From the NCBI RefSeq assembly GCF_038039215.1, contig NZ_JBBPCL010000001.1:5890001-5954000 (forward strand): a stretch of 64,000 bases of DNA. The letters are read 5' to 3'. The notes below the pieces were generated by a model, which saw only the letters and a list, made by a program, of their open reading frames with translations, was not told the origin of the DNA and did not search any database. The stretch is from Pseudonocardia sp. T1-2H. Its GTDB lineage: Bacteria > Actinomycetota > Actinomycetes > Mycobacteriales > Pseudonocardiaceae. The translations under genes were made by a program, and so were the position numbers. Below are positions 37,734 to 46,933 of the stretch, piece after piece (within the stretch, counting starts at the first letter, position 1; the number at the start of each line of letters is the position of its first letter).

Positions 37734-38420
37734 GTGGCCCAGGTGCTCCTCGTCGAGGACGACCCCGCGATCCGCGGCGCGCTCATCCGCGGGCTGACCG
37801 AGCGCGGGCACGCCGTCGACTCCGCGCCCACCGCCATGGCCGGCCTGGAGAGCGCCGTCGGACGCCGGCCGGACCTGGTCGTGCTGGACCTGGGCCTGCC
37901 CGATCTCGACGGTGTCACCATGCTGCGGATGCTGCGCGGCGCCAGCCGGGTCCCGGTGATCGTCGCGACGGCCCGGGACGACGAGGCGGAGATCGTTTCG
38001 GTCCTCGACGCCGGCGCGGACGACTACCTCGTCAAACCGTTCAGCGCGGCCCAGCTCGACGCCCGCATCCGGGCCGTGCTGCGCCGCACCGGGGACGCGG
38101 CGCCGGACCCGACGGTCGTCGTCGGCGGGTTGCGGGTCGACCCGCGCGGCCGCCGGGCGAGCCTCGACGGCGCCGAGCTGGAGCTGACGCCGCGGGAGTT
38201 CGAGCTGCTGCACTACCTCGCGGCCCGGGCGGGTGAGGTCGTCAGCAAGCGGGAGCTGCTCACGGAGGTCTGGCAGCAGCCCTACGGCGGCGCGGACAAG
38301 ACCGTCGACGTGCACCTGTCCTGGTTGCGCCGCAAGCTCGGCGAGACCGCGTCCACCGCCCGCTACCTGCACTCCGTCCGCGGGGTCGGGGTGCGGATCA
38401 ACGCACCCGAGACCCCGTGA
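37734..38420 (+). CDS. OmpR-family response regulator
   Basis: A 228-residue regulator. The receiver has LLVEDDPAIRGALIRGL with the acidic pair, the phospho-acceptor aspartate in VVLDLGLPDLDGVTML, the ATARDD switch threonine and LVKPFSAAQLDARI. The winged-helix domain carries LTPREFELLHYLAARAGEVV and TVDVHLSWLRRKLGETAST and ends SVRGVGVRI. The GTG at 37734 is preferred because MAQVLLVEDD is the standard start; an upstream ATG at 37704 would add ten residues. Its stop overlaps the kinase start (GTGA). Confidence 0.92.
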   Translation: MAQVLLVEDDPAIRGALIRGLTERGHAVDSAPTAMAGLESAVGRRPDLVVLDLGLPDLDGVTMLRMLRGASRVPVIVATARDDEAEIVSVLDAGADDYLVKPFSAAQLDARIRAVLRRTGDAAPDPTVVVGGLRVDPRGRRASLDGAELELTPREFELLHYLAARAGEVVSKRELLTEVWQQPYGGADKTVDVHLSWLRRKLGETASTARYLHSVRGVGVRINAPETP

Positions 38421-39703
38421 GGCGCCGTGTCCTGGTCCTCGTGGGGGCCATCACGACCCTGGTGCTCGTCGCGTTCCTCGTGCCGTTGGCGCTGCTCGTG
38501 CGGACGGTGGCCACGGACCGGGCGGTCGCGGCCGCGACCGCGGAGGCCCAGTCGCTCACCCCGCTGGTCGCCACGGCGGATGCGGCCTCGCTCCGGCTGA
38601 GCATCGAGCAGGTCGACGCGACGTCCCGGGCGGACATCGCCCTCTACCTGCCGGACGGGACCGCGATCGGCGGTGCGGGCACCACGCCGCCGCCCCGGAC
38701 ACCGCTGGTCGAGCTCGGCACCCGCGGGCAGAGCGCGTCGACCGTCGTGCCCGGCGGCCGGGAGATCGTGTTCGCCGTCCGGGACGCGACCGGGGCCGGC
38801 GGCGCCGTCCGCGCCTTCGTGCCGGACGCCGAGCTCACCCGCGGCGTCGACCGTTCCTGGTTGCTGCTGGCCGGGCTGGGCCTGCTCCTGCTCCTCGTCG
38901 GGCTGCTGCTGGGCGACCGGCTCGCCCGCACCCTCGTCCGGGCGACGATCGATCTGGCGCACGTCTCGGACCGGCTGGCCCGCGGGGAGCTCGACGCCCG
39001 CGCGGACCCGGGCGCCCCGGGCGAGCTGGGCGTCGTCGCGGGCGCACTCAACGGGCTGGCCACGCGGATCGACGGGCTGCTGCGGGAGGAGCGGGAGAAC
39101 GTCGCCGACCTCGCGCACCGCGTCCGGACCCCGCTCACGGCGCTGCGGCTGGAGGCGGAGTCGCTGCCGGACCCGCACGACGCCGCGCGGATCGGCGCCG
39201 GCGTCGACGACGTGCAGCGGGCGGTCACCGGCGCCATCGACCAGGCCCGCCGCCGCGGTACGGAAGCCCGCGTCACGGACGCGGCCGCCGCGGTCCGGGA
39301 CCGGGTCGCGTTCTGGGCGGTGCTGGCCGAGGACACGGACCGGGCCGTGACGGTGGACGCCCCCGACGAGCCGGTCCCCGTCGCCCTGGGCCGTGGGGAC
39401 CTCGAGGCCTGCGTCGACGCCCTGCTGGGCAACGTCTTCGCCCACACCCCGGACGGCACCGCGTTCGCGGTCCGGCTGACGCCCCGGCCCGGGGGCGGCG
39501 CCGAGCTGGTCGTGTCCGACGCCGGCCCGGGCATCCCCGCCGGGGCCGCCGCGACGGCACGCGGGGTGAGCGGCGCCGGCTCGACGGGCCTGGGACTGGA
39601 CATCGTGCGGCGCGGCGCCGAGCAGGCGGGCGGGGCGCTGCGGCTGGAGAGCCCGCCGGCGGGCGGTCTGCGCGTGGTCGTCGAGCTGGGTGCGCCGGGT
39701 TAA
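38417..39703 (+). CDS. Sensor histidine kinase with atypical H-box (HRVRTP)
   Basis: A 428-residue kinase. Transmembrane helices at about residues 7-28 and 150-172 flank a sensor domain, then a HAMP segment (about 172-225). The phospho-acceptor box is ADLAHRVRTPLTALRLEAE: arginine replaces the usual acidic residue after the histidine, a variant that recurs in one group of actinobacterial kinases. The ATPase region keeps an N-box-like LLGNVFAHTPDG, G1 VSDAGPGIPAG and G2 STGLGLDIVRRGAEQAGG. GTG at 38417 overlaps the regulator stop by four bases. A PepSY-domain protein follows; such pairs often sense envelope state, but the signal is unknown. Confidence 0.9.
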   Translation: MRRRVLVLVGAITTLVLVAFLVPLALLVRTVATDRAVAAATAEAQSLTPLVATADAASLRLSIEQVDATSRADIALYLPDGTAIGGAGTTPPPRTPLVELGTRGQSASTVVPGGREIVFAVRDATGAGGAVRAFVPDAELTRGVDRSWLLLAGLGLLLLLVGLLLGDRLARTLVRATIDLAHVSDRLARGELDARADPGAPGELGVVAGALNGLATRIDGLLREERENVADLAHRVRTPLTALRLEAESLPDPHDAARIGAGVDDVQRAVTGAIDQARRRGTEARVTDAAAAVRDRVAFWAVLAEDTDRAVTVDAPDEPVPVALGRGDLEACVDALLGNVFAHTPDGTAFAVRLTPRPGGGAELVVSDAGPGIPAGAAATARGVSGAGSTGLGLDIVRRGAEQAGGALRLESPPAGGLRVVVELGAPG

Positions 39704-39794
39704 CGCCTCCTTAGGGGCGACGCAGCGCGCCGTTGGGGCGCGGCTCGGCATCGTCCTCGGTGTCCGGTCCACGACCAGCGAAGAGGTACTCACG

Positions 39795-40391
39795 ATGACC
39801 ACCCGCCGCCTGCTCACCCTCGGTGCCGCCGTCACCGCCGCGCTCGTCGCCCTGGGCGGCAGCGCCCTCGCGTTCTCCGGCGCCGGTGCGCCCCGGACGG
39901 GGACCGACGACGCCGTCACGACGACGGCCACCACGACGCCGACGACGACGACCTTCCCGCTGCCGAGCCCGGCGGCGACGATCGACCGCTCCGCCGCGGA
40001 GCAGGCCGCCCTGGCCCACGTCGGCGGCGGCACGATCAGCCACCACACCGAGCGCGAGACCGAGCACGGGCTCGAGTTCTGGAAGGTGGAGGTCACCGAC
40101 GCCGGTGTCACGCACACGCTGTACGTCGACACCACGACCGGTGCGGTCACCGAGCGCGGCACGGCCACGCGGAGCGCCGGGGCGTCCCGGACCGCCGGTG
40201 CCACCCCGACCGGCTCGGCCGGGGTGGACGACAAGGGCGGCCTGCGCGCGAACGACGACTCCGGTCGGCACGGCGGGGCCGACGACTCCGGGCGCCACGG
40301 CGGCGACGACCGGAGCGGGCGCCACGGCGGCAGCGACGACGGGCCGAACCACGACTGCGCTCCCCACTCGGGAACGGGACAGGGCCGGTGA
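39795..40391 (+). CDS. Secreted PepSY-domain protein with Asp/His/Gly-rich tail
   Basis: A 198-residue protein. ATG at 39795 (GAAGAGG upstream) gives a signal peptide (RRLLTLGAAVTAALVALGG) cut after LAF. A Thr-rich linker precedes a PepSY-type domain (AAEQAALAHVGGGTISHHTE, GLEFWKVEVTDAGVTHTLYV and DTTTGAVTERG). The last ~55 residues repeat DDSGRHGG about three times and are rich in Asp and His, a plausible metal-binding or flexible tail. It is the last gene of a regulator-kinase-PepSY set and likely under that system. A perfect hairpin terminator overlaps its stop. Confidence 0.8.
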   Translation: MTTRRLLTLGAAVTAALVALGGSALAFSGAGAPRTGTDDAVTTTATTTPTTTTFPLPSPAATIDRSAAEQAALAHVGGGTISHHTERETEHGLEFWKVEVTDAGVTHTLYVDTTTGAVTERGTATRSAGASRTAGATPTGSAGVDDKGGLRANDDSGRHGGADDSGRHGGDDRSGRHGGSDDGPNHDCAPHSGTGQGR

Positions 40392-40416
40392 CCCCGAGCG
40401 GGGTCACCGGCCCTGT
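40379..40416. terminator. Perfect 17-bp inverted-repeat terminator
   Basis: Arms 40379-40395 (acagggccggtgacccc) and 40400-40416 (ggggtcaccggccctgt) pair perfectly around a four-base loop. The left arm includes the PepSY stop codon. It separates that gene from the end of coxG on the other strand and could stop transcription both ways. Confidence 0.85.
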
Positions 40417-40437
40417 GCCGTGGGTGGAGCGCCGGGA

Positions 40438-41154
40438 TCAGCTGGAGCGGACCCGCCGGATGATCATGAGGATCGCCAGCAGGAGGGCCAGCCCACCGGC
40501 GACCGGGGCGAGCCGCTTGAGCACCGGGGCGCCCGCGGAGTCCAGCAGGTCGATCGCGTCGACGGAGCTGCGGGTCGGGCTCGACGCCGGCCTCGGCGTG
40601 GTGACCGCCGCAGGGGCGCCCGCGGCCGGGGCCGTGCTCGACCCGGCGGTGGCCGGCGCGGCCGCCCCGTTCGCCGACGACGTCGCGGCGGGGGCCGGGG
40701 CCTCCTGCTTGTCCGCGAGCTTGTCCGCCAGGCAGGACGAGAACTGGCCGATGATCTTGTCCGCCACGTCCGAGATCACGCCGCGCCCGAACTGCGCCGG
40801 ACGCCCCGTGATGGACATGTCGGTCACCATCGTGACCTCGGTCTTGTCCGGTCCGGCCGCCTTCATCGAGCCGGTGACCTTGGCGGCGGCGGTGCCGTTG
40901 CCCCGCGAGTCACGGCCCGTCGCGTCGATGACGACCTTGTGGTTGGCGTCGTCCCGCTCGATGTAGGTGCCCTTGCCCTTGTACGTCAGGGAGATCGGGC
41001 CGAGCTTCACCTTCACCGTGCCGGTGAAGGAGTCGTTCTCGTACTCGGTGAGCGTGGCGCCCGGGAAGCACGGCGCCACGGTCTCGGGGTTGTTCAGAGC
41101 CGCCCACGCCTCCTCGATGGGCGCCGCGATGGTGAACTTGTTCTCCAGCTGCAT
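40438..41154 (-). CDS. coxG: CoxG-like SRPBCC protein with membrane anchor
   Basis: A 238-residue protein. Residues 1-145 are a CoxG/SRPBCC domain: LENKFTIAAPIEEAWAALN, PCFPGATLTEYENDSFTGTV, VKLGPISLTYKGKGTYIERD and FGRGVISDVADKIIGQFSSC. A Pro/Ala-rich linker and a single transmembrane helix (LAPVAGGLALLLAILMIIRR) end it, so the domain sits in the cytosol tied to the membrane. In the carboxydotroph cox system CoxG recruits CO dehydrogenase to the membrane, which fits the helix seen here. It lies 119 bp after coxM in the same direction. Confidence 0.85.
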   Translation of the reverse strand: MQLENKFTIAAPIEEAWAALNNPETVAPCFPGATLTEYENDSFTGTVKVKLGPISLTYKGKGTYIERDDANHKVVIDATGRDSRGNGTAAAKVTGSMKAAGPDKTEVTMVTDMSITGRPAQFGRGVISDVADKIIGQFSSCLADKLADKQEAPAPAATSSANGAAAPATAGSSTAPAAGAPAAVTTPRPASSPTRSSVDAIDLLDSAGAPVLKRLAPVAGGLALLLAILMIIRRVRSS

Positions 41155-41273
41155 TGCTACTGCCTCCTCGTCGCAGGCCGCACGCCCACACCCCGTCGGA
41201 TGCGGCGGCGGCGGAAACGGCGGAACGCCCGCCCGGAAGACCAGGCGAGCGTCCCACCGAAATAGGGTCTCCG

Positions 41274-42125
41274 TCAGCCGGCGGCCGCGAGCACCGCCCG
41301 GCCGGTGAGGACCCTGGCCAGGTGCTCACGGTAGTCGGCGGCGGCGTCCGCGTCACTCGGTGCCGCAGTGCCGTCGGTCGCGTGTTCGGCCGCGGCCCGA
41401 ACCGCATCCGCGGTGGCGGACTGCCCGACGAGCGCCTGCTCGACCCCGGTGGCGCGGATCGGCGTGGTGCCCATGTTGGTCAGGCCGATGCGGGCCTCGC
41501 TGATCGTGCCCCCGTCGACCTTGAGCGCGGCCGCCACGGCGACCATCGACCAGGCCTGCGAGGTCCGGTTGAACTTCTCGTAGTGGCTGGTCCAGCCCGT
41601 GTACTTCGGGAACCGGATCTGGGTGAGGATCTCGCCCTCGCCGATGGCGGTGGTGAAGTAGTCCACGAAGAAGTCCGCCGCGGTCACCGTGCGGGTCCCG
41701 GAGGTGCCCGCGATGACGAACTCGGCCTCCAGCGCCAGCGCCACGGCGCCGAGGTCACCGGCCGGGTCCGCGTGGGCGAGCGCGCCGCCCAGCGTGCCGC
41801 GGTGGCGGACCTGCGGGTCCGCGACCGTCGACGTCGCCTGCGCGAGCAGCGCGACGTGCTGCTTCACCAGCTCGTTGCGCATGACGTCGTGGTGCGGCGC
41901 CATCGCGCCGATCGCCACGCGGTCGCCGTCGTCGGAGATCGTCCGGAGCTCGGGGATGCCCCCGAGGTCGATGATCACCGACGGCGCGGCGAGCCGGAGC
42001 CGGAGCACCGGGAGCAGGCTCTGCCCGCCGGCGAGGATCTTGGCGTCCTCACCGGCCTGGACCAGCGCCTGCACTGCCTCGTCGACCGACGCCGGCTTGA
42101 CGTAGTCGAACTGGGACGGGATCAC
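41274..42125 (-). CDS. coxM: Molybdenum hydroxylase FAD-binding (medium) subunit, form II CODH type
   Basis: A 283-residue FAD subunit. The two FAD motifs are AKILAGGQSLLPVLRLRLAA (residues about 29-48) and VRHRGTLGGALAHADPAGDL (about 105-125); both match the CoxM/CutM pattern, with IGAMAPHHDVM between them. It passes electrons from the iron-sulfur subunit to FAD. GTG at 42125 overlaps the coxL stop by four bases (GTGA), indicating translational coupling. It is part of the operon coxS-coxL-coxM, then coxG. Confidence 0.9.
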   Translation of the reverse strand: MIPSQFDYVKPASVDEAVQALVQAGEDAKILAGGQSLLPVLRLRLAAPSVIIDLGGIPELRTISDDGDRVAIGAMAPHHDVMRNELVKQHVALLAQATSTVADPQVRHRGTLGGALAHADPAGDLGAVALALEAEFVIAGTSGTRTVTAADFFVDYFTTAIGEGEILTQIRFPKYTGWTSHYEKFNRTSQAWSMVAVAAALKVDGGTISEARIGLTNMGTTPIRATGVEQALVGQSATADAVRAAAEHATDGTAAPSDADAAADYREHLARVLTGRAVLAAAG

Positions 42126-44602
42126 TGGACCTCTCCCTGCGGGTTGTTCGGGTCGATCGAGCCGAGACCGGCACCCGGTGAGTGGGTGTCGACCGGGGTC
42201 TCCTGGGTGGCCTTGCCCTGGGCGTCCTGGATGGCCCGCCAGACCCGCTGCGAGGTGCAGGGCATCTCGACCTCGCGGACGCCGAGGTGGCGGATCGCGT
42301 CGATCACGCCGTTGACGATCGCGGGGGTCGAGGCGATGGTGCCCGCCTCGCCGACGCCCTTGACGCCCAGCGGGTTGGACGTGGCCGGGGTCTCCACGGT
42401 CGCCGTGGTGAAGCTCGGCAGGTCCGCAGCCGACGGCAGGGTGTAGTCCACGAACGTGCCGTTGACCAGCGTGCCCTGCTCGTCGTAGTTGGCCTCCTCG
42501 AAGAGGGCCTGCGCGATGCCCTGGGCCAGACCGCCGTGCACCTGGCCCTCCGCGATCAGCGGGTTGACGACGGTGCCGATGTCGTCGACGCAGACGTAGT
42601 GCCGCAGGTCGACGTGCCCGGTCTCGGTGTCGACCTCGATCGCCGCGAGGTGGGTGCCGTGCGGGTAGGAGAAGTTCTCCGGGTCGTAGACGGCGTCGGA
42701 GTCTAGCGAGGGCTCCATGTCCTCCGGGTAGTCGTGCCCGGTGAACGCGGCCCAGGCGATCTCCTGGATGGTCTTGCCCTGGCCGGTGCCCTTGACCGTG
42801 AACTGGCCCGCGTTGAACTCGATGTCCTCCTCGGAGGCCTCGAGCATGTGCGCGGCGATCTTCCTCGCCTTCGCGACGACCTTCCCCGCCGCCTTGACGA
42901 TGGCGATGCCGCCGACGACGAGCGAGCGCGACCCGTAGGTGTCCAGGCCCTTCGGGGAGATCTGCGTGTCCCCGTGCAGGATCTCGACGTCCTCGAAGGG
43001 CACGCCGAGCTGGTCCGCGACGATCTGGCTGAACGCCGTCTCGTGGCCCTGCCCGTGCCCGGAGGCGCCGGTGACGACCTCGACCTTCCCGGTGGCCAGC
43101 ATCCGGATGCTGGCGGCCTCCCAGCCACCCGCCCCGTAGCCCAGCGAGCCCAGCACGCGCGACGGCGCGAGCCCGCACATCTCGGTGAAGGTGGAGATGC
43201 CGATGCCGAGCTGGACCTTGTCGCCGTTGCGGCGGCGCTCCTCCTGCTCACGGCGCAGGCCGGCGTAGTCGAAGAGCTCGACGGCCTTGTCCGTGGCCTG
43301 CTCGTAGTTGCCCGAGTCGTAGGTGAGCCCGACGACCGTGGTGAACGGGAACTCCTCGTGCGTGATCCAGTTCTGCTTCCGCAGCTCGAGCGGGTCCCGG
43401 CCGAGCTCGACGGCCAGTTCGTCCATGATCCGCTCGATGGCGAACGTGGCCTCGGGACGCCCGGCACCGCGGTAGGCACCGGTCGGCGTCTTGGTGGTCA
43501 GCACCGTCGTGCAGGTGAACTTGTACGCCGGGATCTTGTAGATCGCGTTGAACATGAAGGCACCGAGCACCGGGACGCCGGGGCCGACGAGCTCCAGGTA
43601 GGCGCCCATGTCCGCGAGCAGCCTCACGTCCAGGCCGGTGACCGTGCCGTCCTTCTTGGCCGTGATCGTGATGTCCTGGATCTGGTCCCGGCCGTGGTGG
43701 GCCGCGAGCAGCGACTCCGACCGGGTCTCGGTCCACTTCACCGGCTTGCCGAGCTTCTGCGCCACGACCACGCACAGGAGCTCCTCGGGGGTGACGGACA
43801 GCTTGCCGCCGAACCCGCCGCCCACGTCGGGGGCGATGACCCGGAGCTTGCTCTCCGGGATGCCCAGCGTCGCCGTCGTCATCGTGCGCAGGACGTGCGG
43901 CACCTGGGTGGCCGAGTACATGACGATCTGCTCGCCGGTCGGGTCCACCACCGCGGAGCGCGGCTCCATGAACGCGGGGATGAGCCGCTGCTGGCGGAAC
44001 CGGCGGCGGACGACGACGGAGTCCGGGTCCGCCTCGGCGGCGGCGATCGCGGCGTCGACGTCGTCGCCGGTGCCGGCGGCGCCCGCGTCGAAGACCCACA
44101 CGTCGCTGACGTTGGTCTCCAGCGACGGGTGGACGAGGTCCGCGCCGTCGGCGACGGCGGCCTCCATGTCCAGCACCGGCGCGAGCGGCTCGTAGTCCGC
44201 CTCCACGAGGTCCGCGGCATCCCGCGCCTCGGCGGCCGAGCGGGCGAGCACCACCGCGATGCCCTCACCGGCGAAGTGCACGGTGTCGACGGCGAGCAGC
44301 GGACGCTGGGGCGCCTTCTCGTTCGGGGTGAGCGGCCAGACGTGCGGCAGGCCGATGCCCTCCGCGCCGAGGTCGGCGGCGGTGTAGACGCCGAAGACAC
44401 CCGGGGAGGCCTCGGCGGCGGACTTGTCGATCCCGGTGATCGTCGCGTGGGCGATCGGGGACCGGACGACGTGCAGGAACAGCGTGCCGGTCGGGGTGAT
44501 GGAGTCGGTGAAACGGGTTCGGCCGGTGATCAGACGCGCGTCTTCCTTGCGGGTCCGGGCCTTGCCGAATTCTGCCGTGGTGGGTTCGGCGGTCGTCGTC
44601 AT
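42122..44602 (-). CDS. coxL: Molybdenum hydroxylase large subunit, form II CO dehydrogenase type
   Basis: An 826-residue molybdopterin-binding subunit. The active-site loop is AYRGAGR (about residue 376), the form II signature, instead of the AYXCSFR of form I CO dehydrogenase that holds the copper-bearing cysteine. Substrate is therefore uncertain: CO, another small aldehyde or an N-heterocycle. GGGFGGKLSVTPEELLCVV and the near-terminal GVKGVGEAGTIASTPAIVNG, with the catalytic glutamate, are the molybdenum-site motifs; STFTEMCGLAPSRVLG lies between. ATG at 44602. It follows coxS by five bases. It needs cofactor from moaA/moaD and molybdate from modBC, both encoded nearby. Confidence 0.92.
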   Translation of the reverse strand: MTTTAEPTTAEFGKARTRKEDARLITGRTRFTDSITPTGTLFLHVVRSPIAHATITGIDKSAAEASPGVFGVYTAADLGAEGIGLPHVWPLTPNEKAPQRPLLAVDTVHFAGEGIAVVLARSAAEARDAADLVEADYEPLAPVLDMEAAVADGADLVHPSLETNVSDVWVFDAGAAGTGDDVDAAIAAAEADPDSVVVRRRFRQQRLIPAFMEPRSAVVDPTGEQIVMYSATQVPHVLRTMTTATLGIPESKLRVIAPDVGGGFGGKLSVTPEELLCVVVAQKLGKPVKWTETRSESLLAAHHGRDQIQDITITAKKDGTVTGLDVRLLADMGAYLELVGPGVPVLGAFMFNAIYKIPAYKFTCTTVLTTKTPTGAYRGAGRPEATFAIERIMDELAVELGRDPLELRKQNWITHEEFPFTTVVGLTYDSGNYEQATDKAVELFDYAGLRREQEERRRNGDKVQLGIGISTFTEMCGLAPSRVLGSLGYGAGGWEAASIRMLATGKVEVVTGASGHGQGHETAFSQIVADQLGVPFEDVEILHGDTQISPKGLDTYGSRSLVVGGIAIVKAAGKVVAKARKIAAHMLEASEEDIEFNAGQFTVKGTGQGKTIQEIAWAAFTGHDYPEDMEPSLDSDAVYDPENFSYPHGTHLAAIEVDTETGHVDLRHYVCVDDIGTVVNPLIAEGQVHGGLAQGIAQALFEEANYDEQGTLVNGTFVDYTLPSAADLPSFTTATVETPATSNPLGVKGVGEAGTIASTPAIVNGVIDAIRHLGVREVEMPCTSQRVWRAIQDAQGKATQETPVDTHSPGAGLGSIDPNNPQGEVQ

Positions 44603-44607
44603 GGTGT

Positions 44608-45123
44608 TCAGTTGCCTCCCGCGACGGGGGCCGGCGCCTCGGTCGGGACGGAGGCGCCCGGCTTCATGAGCTGCGCGGCGCGCTGCACCGAGCGGACGAT
44701 GTTCTGGTAGCCGGTGCAGCGGCAGAGGTTGCCCTCGATGCCCTCGCGCACCTCGTGCTCGTCGGGGTCGGGGTTGTCCCCGAGCAGGTCGACGGCGGCC
44801 ATGATCATGCCGGGCGTGCAGTAGCCGCACTGCAGGCCGTGGCACTCGTTGAAGGCGCTCTGCACGGGGTGCAGCTGGCCGTCGCGCGCGAGCCCCTCGA
44901 TGGTGGTGACCTCGGTGCCGTCGGCCTGGACGGCCAGGACGGAGCAGGACTTCACGCTCTGCCCGTTCAGACTGACGGTGCAGGCACCGCAGTTGCTCGT
45001 GTCACAGCCGATGAGGGTGCCGGTCTTGCCCAGCCGCTCCCTCAGGTACTGCACCAGCAGCATGCGGGGCTCGACGTCGTCGGCGTAGTTCACGCCGTCG
45101 ACGGTGACCCGGACCTGTGCCAT
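44608..45123 (-). CDS. coxS: Molybdenum hydroxylase [2Fe-2S] (small) subunit
   Basis: A 171-residue subunit with two [2Fe-2S] clusters. The plant-ferredoxin-type cluster uses [12 protein letters not shown] and a later cysteine in VKSCSVLA. The all-helical domain uses [16 protein letters not shown] and [17 protein letters not shown]. An ~18-residue Pro/Ala tail follows. ATG at 45123; the first gene of the operon, with its promoter presumably in the 267-bp gap behind mftF. The upstream DNA contains no obvious known operator. Confidence 0.92.
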   Translation of the reverse strand: MAQVRVTVDGVNYADDVEPRMLLVQYLRERLGKTGTLIGCDTSNCGACTVSLNGQSVKSCSVLAVQADGTEVTTIEGLARDGQLHPVQSAFNECHGLQCGYCTPGMIMAAVDLLGDNPDPDEHEVREGIEGNLCRCTGYQNIVRSVQRAAQLMKPGASVPTEAPAPVAGGN

Positions 45124-45390
45124 GGAATCCACTCCTCGTCCGCGGCCGGCATCCCTGCCGGACCGCGCAGGACTTCCCGCGGGAACCGCGCACGCGTTGT
45201 GGCGGCGACCACATCTCACCGCCGATGATCGGCTCGTGCAACACGCCTGCGGCCGCGTTCGGGCCGCTCAGCCGGGCCGGGACCAGGGATCGACAGAAGC
45301 GCGGACGGGACGAATCCGCAGACGCGGGTAAATGTGCTCCACAACTCCGCAGCACCGACAAGCCTTTCCGCGATTTATCACCCGAGTGGA

Positions 45391-46887
45391 CTAAGCCTGT
45401 CGGACGGCACCGTCCCCCACCAGAGGTCTCGTGACACCCGGCGGCGGGCTTGCGCGGCGCGCGGCGGGCCCCGTCGGCAGCAACGGAGCGGCCGTCCGGG
45501 CACGCAGGGCCCCCCACCAGAGCCCGCTTCCGTACGCCAGATCGTCCAACCGGTGGGCCACCACGTGCCCCAGCAGGCCGGGACGGACGGCGGCATCCCG
45601 GTCCCGATGGGCCCACCAGTCCCCGACGCCCTCGGCGAGCGCCGCGACGAGCACCGCCCGCCGGGCACGCGCCGAGAACGGGACCGCGAGCGCCGCGACG
45701 GGCCAGAAGTGCCGGGTGAGCCCGGACGCGAGCTGCAGGACCGCGCCGGCGAGCCCGAGACCCGTCAGCCGCGCCGCGGACGTCCGGGGATCCCGCAGCC
45801 GGCCCAGCTTGCGGGACAGCCGTTCCGTCGCGACGGCGGTGACGGCGGCCGCGCCCGCGTACGCCCAGCGGCGCTGCAGCAGGAGCAGCGCGCACACCAC
45901 CGCGGACCACGGCGAGAGCACCATCGGCGGCACCGAACCGGGATGGCGCAGCGCGAGCGGCGCCGCGCCGGTGCCGTAGTAGGCCTTCCGCAGCCACCAC
46001 GCGCTCGGATCGCTGCGGTGCTCGTGCGCCACCTCCGACGACGGCTCGTACCGCAGCCGCCAGCCCGCGGCGTGCAGGCGCAAGACCAGGTCGACGTCCT
46101 CGGCGACGTGCATCCGCTCGTCGAAGCCGGCCCCCAGCGCCTCCTTGCGCACGAGCAGTGCGGCGCTCGGGACGTACGCGACCCGGGAGCGCGGGACGAC
46201 GAGCGCGGGGTCCGGGCCGAGGTCCAGCGAGGAACGGACGGCCTCGTAGCGGCCCAGGACGCCCCGGTGCGGCGGGAGGGCGACGATCCGCGGCGCGACG
46301 AGCGCGACCGCCGGGTCCCCGAGGTGCGCGAGCAGCGGCGCGAGCCAGCCGTCGAGCGGGACGACGTCGGAGTCCAGGAACGCGACCAGCGGGGTCGTGG
46401 CCGCGGCGAGTCCGGCGTTGCGGGCGGCGGCGGGCCCCTTCGAGCGCCCGTGCCGGACGACCTCGCCGCCGGCGGCGTGCACCTCGTGCGCGAGGAACTC
46501 GGGGTCCGCGCTGCCGTCGTCGACCACGATCAGGCCGCCGAGGCCCGCGGGCAGCGCGGCGAGGAGGCGGCCGAGCGGCCGGTCCTTGACCGGGACGACG
46601 ACCGTCACGTCCCCGACGTCCGGGGCACCGGGCTGCGGCAGGGTCGGGTGGGCGAGCCCGGCGTCGAGCAGGGTCCGGGCCAGGGCCGTGGAGACGGGGT
46701 CCCGGGCGGTGAGGGTCTGCGCGGCGCCGAGGGCCGCGCGGGCCGCGGGACGCAGGTGCACCAGGCGCGGCGGGGCGCCGCCGAGGAGCGCCGCGCCGCC
46801 GTCCGCGCCGGGGAGCCGGCGGACACGACGGTCCAGCGCGACCCGGAAGCCGTCGGGGAGCCGCGTCGCCGCGGGACCGGTACTCAC
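45391..46887 (-). CDS. mftF: Mycofactocin glycosyltransferase MftF
   Basis: A 498-residue GT2-family glycosyltransferase. It has VTVVVPVKDRPLGRLLAALP and GLIVVDDGSADPEFLAHEV, the first two donor-binding strands, FLDSDVVPLDGWLAPLLAHL with the metal-binding DSD, and the ED acid in HVAEDVDLVLRLHAAGWRL. Membrane helices (about residues 315-345 and 400-425) follow. MftF builds the beta-1,4-linked glucose chain on mycofactocin. Length, GT2 core and position at the end of the mft genes agree with this. GTG at 46887 has GAGGATCC upstream. It is separated from mftE by one gene on the other strand. Confidence 0.88.
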   Translation of the reverse strand: MSTGPAATRLPDGFRVALDRRVRRLPGADGGAALLGGAPPRLVHLRPAARAALGAAQTLTARDPVSTALARTLLDAGLAHPTLPQPGAPDVGDVTVVVPVKDRPLGRLLAALPAGLGGLIVVDDGSADPEFLAHEVHAAGGEVVRHGRSKGPAAARNAGLAAATTPLVAFLDSDVVPLDGWLAPLLAHLGDPAVALVAPRIVALPPHRGVLGRYEAVRSSLDLGPDPALVVPRSRVAYVPSAALLVRKEALGAGFDERMHVAEDVDLVLRLHAAGWRLRYEPSSEVAHEHRSDPSAWWLRKAYYGTGAAPLALRHPGSVPPMVLSPWSAVVCALLLLQRRWAYAGAAAVTAVATERLSRKLGRLRDPRTSAARLTGLGLAGAVLQLASGLTRHFWPVAALAVPFSARARRAVLVAALAEGVGDWWAHRDRDAAVRPGLLGHVVAHRLDDLAYGSGLWWGALRARTAAPLLPTGPAARRASPPPGVTRPLVGDGAVRQA

Positions 46888-46933
46888 CGCAGGATCCTCA
46901 CATGTCGGCGGCCGGTCGTGGCACCCTCGTCCC

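Noticed and set aside
42122..45123. Form I (true carboxydotroph) CO dehydrogenase
   Set aside because: The active-site loop is AYRGAGR rather than AYXCSFR, so the copper-binding cysteine is absent; only a form II assignment is supported.
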